Of a DNA stretch of 7,360 nt, positions 5,320 to 7,360 are shown piece by piece. The stretch comes from Spirochaetota bacterium (GTDB lineage Bacteria; Spirochaetota; Brevinematia; DTOW01): positions 1 through 7,360 of the forward strand of contig JAPYWX010000074.1 in NCBI GenBank assembly GCA_028276145.1, in the 5' to 3' direction. Numbering within the stretch: position 1 is the stretch's first letter; each line of letters opens with the position of its first letter. The translations under genes were made by a program, and so were the position numbers. A model generated the notes under the pieces. It ran no database searches. It was not told the origin of the DNA and saw only the letters and a list, made by a program, of their open reading frames with translations.

Positions 5320-5340
5320 AAGAGAGGCTGTGCCTCTCTT
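5320..5340. terminator. Strong hairpin after glmS, possible terminator
   Basis: A perfect 9-bp stem (5320-5328 with 5332-5340) has core GAGAGGC-TGT-GCCTCTC and a triloop, and begins 44 bp after the glmS stop. A T5 run lies upstream and only TTAATATATT follows, so it is not a textbook plus-strand terminator; a weak one is likely given its position. The arm matches the partial hairpin at 1-14. The rest of the 188-bp spacer (5277-5464) has no gene and no convincing lepA promoter that I can see; TATAAA at 5449-5454 has no matching -35 box. Confidence 0.5.
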
Positions 5341-5464
5341 AATATATTGGAAAAGAGTTTTGTTTATATTGATTCTTAAGAAAGCTTGATAAGTTGGTTT
5401 GAGGACTTTTGAGCATGAACACAAAGATGTTAAACGAGAGCTATTACATATAAAATTAATTACA

Positions 5465-7267
5465 ATGTTTGACAAGAGTAGGATAAGGAACTTTTCTATA
5501 ATTGCACATATAGACCATGGCAAATCAACTTTAGCTGATAGGCTTTTGGAGGTAGGGGGAGTTAAGGAAAAAAGTGATAGTGATACGCCGGCTCTTGATT
5601 TCATGCCTGTTGAGAGAGAGCATGGTATAACTGTCAAAGCTCAGTCAGCAACTTTTGAATACAGGTCAAAGGATGGGAATACGTATCTTCTAAACCTCAT
5701 TGACACTCCTGGTCACATAGATTTCAATTATGAGGTTAGGAGAGCTTTGAAGGCATGCGAAGGTGTAATTCTACTAGTTGATGCAACTCAGGGGGTTCAA
5801 GCACAGACGATAACAAATTTCCTTTTGGCTATGGAGGAAGGTTTAGAAATATTACCTGTCATAAACAAGATAGACCTTCCGAATGCGAATATTGAGGCTA
5901 CGAAGGAGGAGATAGAGAAGGAATTGGGTATTCCGGCAGATGATGCAATACTGATAAGTGCGAAGAATGGAACGGGAATAGAGGAACTTGTAGAGGCTAT
6001 AATTGCTAGGATACCACCCCCGAAGGGGGATGTTAACCTTCCTTTAAAAGCTTTGGTTTTTGATTCGTTCTACGATAACTACAAGGGAGTAGTTGCAAAA
6101 ATTAGAGTGTTTGATGGTGTTGTGAAACCGGGGGACGAAATACTCTTTATGGGTGGTCAGAAAAAGTATAAGGTAGAAGAATTGGGGTACATGGCATTGA
6201 AGTTCATAAAGAAGGAAGAGCTTGGAGCTGGTGAAGTTGGATACCTAATAGGAAACATAAAGTCAATATCAGATTTCACTGTTGGCGATACCATAACTCT
6301 TTCTTCAAATCCTACTAAGGAGCCGTTGCCAGGATATAGAGAGCCGAAACCTATGGTTTTCGCCTGTATCTTCCCAACCGAGAATCAGGATTTCAACGAC
6401 CTTAAAGAGGTGATGATGAAGCTAAAGCTTACAGATGCTTCAATTGTTTTTGAGCCTGTTAACTCAATTTCTCTGGGTATGGGTTTCAAGTGTGGCTTCC
6501 TTGGACTACTACACATGCAAATAGTTATGGAAAGGTTGGAAACTGAGTTCGGTGTATCAGTAATAAGTACCATACCTACCGTAAAGTATAAAGTTAACCT
6601 TAAGAATGGTGAGGTTGTATATGTTGAGAATCCGTTAGAGATGCCTGACCCTACAAAGATTGATTCTATTGAAGAGCCATATGCCTTAGTTACTATAATT
6701 GTACCTGAGACCTACATAGGTGATGTTATGGAGTTAATGCAGAATAAGAGAGCTATTCAGAAAAGTATGAGTTACATTGACAGTAAGAGAGTAGAGATAA
6801 AATACGAAATGCCTCTTTCAGAAGTGATATATGGGTTTTTCGATAATCTAAAGAGTGCTACTTCGGGCTATGCCTCGATGGACTATGAATTCATAGGCTA
6901 TAGGGAATCTGATATAGTCAAACTTGATATATTGGTTAATGGTAAACCTGTTGATGCTCTTTCGTTTTTGGTGCATAGGGATCAAGCAGTGTACAAGGGT
7001 AGGGAACTCGTCAGGAAGCTTCAGAAGCTTATACCTAGGCACTTGTTCCCCATAGCTATACAAGCAGCAATAGGTAGTAAAGTGATAGCAAGAGAAGATA
7101 TTGCGCCTCTAAGGAAAGATGTTACAGCAAAGTGCTACGGTGGTGATGTCACAAGAAAGAGGAAACTTTTAGAAAAGCAAAAAGAAGGTAAGAAGAAACT
7201 CAAAATGATAGGAAATGTTAGCATACCTCAGGAAGCATTTGTTGAAGTTATGAAGATAAATCAGTAG
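5465..7267 (+). CDS. lepA: Elongation factor 4 (translational GTPase LepA)
   Basis: LepA/EF4 is a ribosome-binding GTPase linked to back-translocation or initiation and biogenesis quality. From the ATG at 5465 the product is 600 residues, the usual length (E. coli 599). The GTPase domain has G1 AHIDHGKST (14-22), switch I T56 in EREHGIT, G3 DTPGH (80-84) with catalytic H84, G4 NKID (134-137) and G5 SAK (165-167). Domain II and EF-G-like domains follow, including GMGFKCGFLGLLHMQIV, and the LepA-specific C-terminal domain AKCYGGDVTRKRKLLEKQK begins at residue 555. A TTG at 5399 would add 22 residues, but the family begins a few residues before IRNFSIIAHIDHGKST, so ATG is preferred; neither start has a good Shine-Dalgarno sequence. 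One oddity is that switch I has EREHGIT rather than the common ERERGIT and, by eye, one extra residue relative to E. coli. The 3' end overlaps the convergent minus-strand gene by 7 bp. Confidence 0.96.
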   Translation: MFDKSRIRNFSIIAHIDHGKSTLADRLLEVGGVKEKSDSDTPALDFMPVEREHGITVKAQSATFEYRSKDGNTYLLNLIDTPGHIDFNYEVRRALKACEGVILLVDATQGVQAQTITNFLLAMEEGLEILPVINKIDLPNANIEATKEEIEKELGIPADDAILISAKNGTGIEELVEAIIARIPPPKGDVNLPLKALVFDSFYDNYKGVVAKIRVFDGVVKPGDEILFMGGQKKYKVEELGYMALKFIKKEELGAGEVGYLIGNIKSISDFTVGDTITLSSNPTKEPLPGYREPKPMVFACIFPTENQDFNDLKEVMMKLKLTDASIVFEPVNSISLGMGFKCGFLGLLHMQIVMERLETEFGVSVISTIPTVKYKVNLKNGEVVYVENPLEMPDPTKIDSIEEPYALVTIIVPETYIGDVMELMQNKRAIQKSMSYIDSKRVEIKYEMPLSEVIYGFFDNLKSATSGYASMDYEFIGYRESDIVKLDILVNGKPVDALSFLVHRDQAVYKGRELVRKLQKLIPRHLFPIAIQAAIGSKVIAREDIAPLRKDVTAKCYGGDVTRKRKLLEKQKEGKKKLKMIGNVSIPQEAFVEVMKINQ

Positions 7268-7360
7268 TTTTTGTAAATATATCTTTCGAGAGCATTGACT
7301 ACTTCAGAGTCAAATAATTTATCTTTGTTCTTTTTTATATATTCTAGTGCTTCTTTTATG
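7261..7360 (-). CDS. C-terminal end of a minus-strand gene, HD-GYP-like
   Basis: Reading the minus strand from the window edge gives 33 codons ending in TGA (complement of 7261-7263). The peptide contains EALEYIKKNKDKLFDSEVV and then NALERYIYKNY before the stop. The pattern E-A-L/I-x-x-I, then FDxEVV and a short final helix, resembles the end of HD-GYP domains, where a G-x-x-FDPxVV segment closes the domain; here the glycine and proline are missing. HD-GYP proteins hydrolyse cyclic di-GMP, but no catalytic residues are in view, so the function is only suggested. The gene faces lepA tail to tail and its stop lies inside lepA's last codons, leaving no room for an intergenic terminator. Confidence 0.5.
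   Translation of the reverse strand, partial: IKEALEYIKKNKDKLFDSEVVNALERYIYKNY

Noticed and set aside
5317..5637. Minus-strand open frame across the glmS-lepA spacer and the lepA 5' end
   Set aside because: Most of it is antisense to the conserved G1-switch I region of LepA and the rest crosses the hairpin. There is no family resemblance and no upstream signal.

Overview
This window is an AT-rich bacterial chromosome segment carrying housekeeping genes. Arginine is written almost entirely with AGA/AGG and isoleucine very often with ATA, a codon habit common in thermophilic and other AT-rich bacteria. The proteins are clearly bacterial: two-subunit glycyl-tRNA synthetase alpha chain, trimeric dUTPase, GlmS and LepA. 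I cannot name the phylum from sequence alone. No transposase, integrase, phage gene, CRISPR array, tRNA or rRNA is visible.

Layout. Positions 1-234 are noncoding, with small inverted repeats, a 25-bp direct repeat and a plausible promoter. They lead into glyQ (235-1083). After 35 bp comes dut (1119-1553), whose stop codon overlaps by one base the start of a 12-TM flippase-like membrane protein (1553-2884). A canonical rho-independent terminator (2926-2950) closes this block. Positions 2951-3431 hold no gene but are packed with short hairpins, including a five-unit 16-bp tandem array. glmS follows (3432-5276), then a 188-bp spacer with one strong hairpin, then lepA (5465-7267). A truncated gene on the minus strand (7261-7360) converges on lepA and overlaps its last 7 bp; its C-terminus looks HD-GYP-like.

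The genes do not form one pathway. glyQ supports translation, dut protects DNA from uracil and supplies dUMP, glmS makes glucosamine-6-phosphate for cell-envelope polymers, and lepA is a translational GTPase. The flippase could serve the envelope, which would fit loosely with glmS, but it is translationally coupled to dut.

The most unusual signal lies between the genes. Nearly every spacer holds short perfect or near-perfect inverted repeats built on one plan: a variable 5-11 bp arm, often ending in GC, an A/T-rich loop of 3-6 nt, then GC and the complementary arm. The arms differ (GTGCT, GTGTT, GGATGC, AGAGATG, GAGAGGC, CAGGC), but paired positions change together. About thirteen such hairpins crowd into roughly 410 bp before glmS, and relatives, some in opposite orientation, occur upstream of glyQ and upstream of lepA. 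This resembles a dispersed REP/MITE-like family or a structured-RNA feature that the gene content does not explain.
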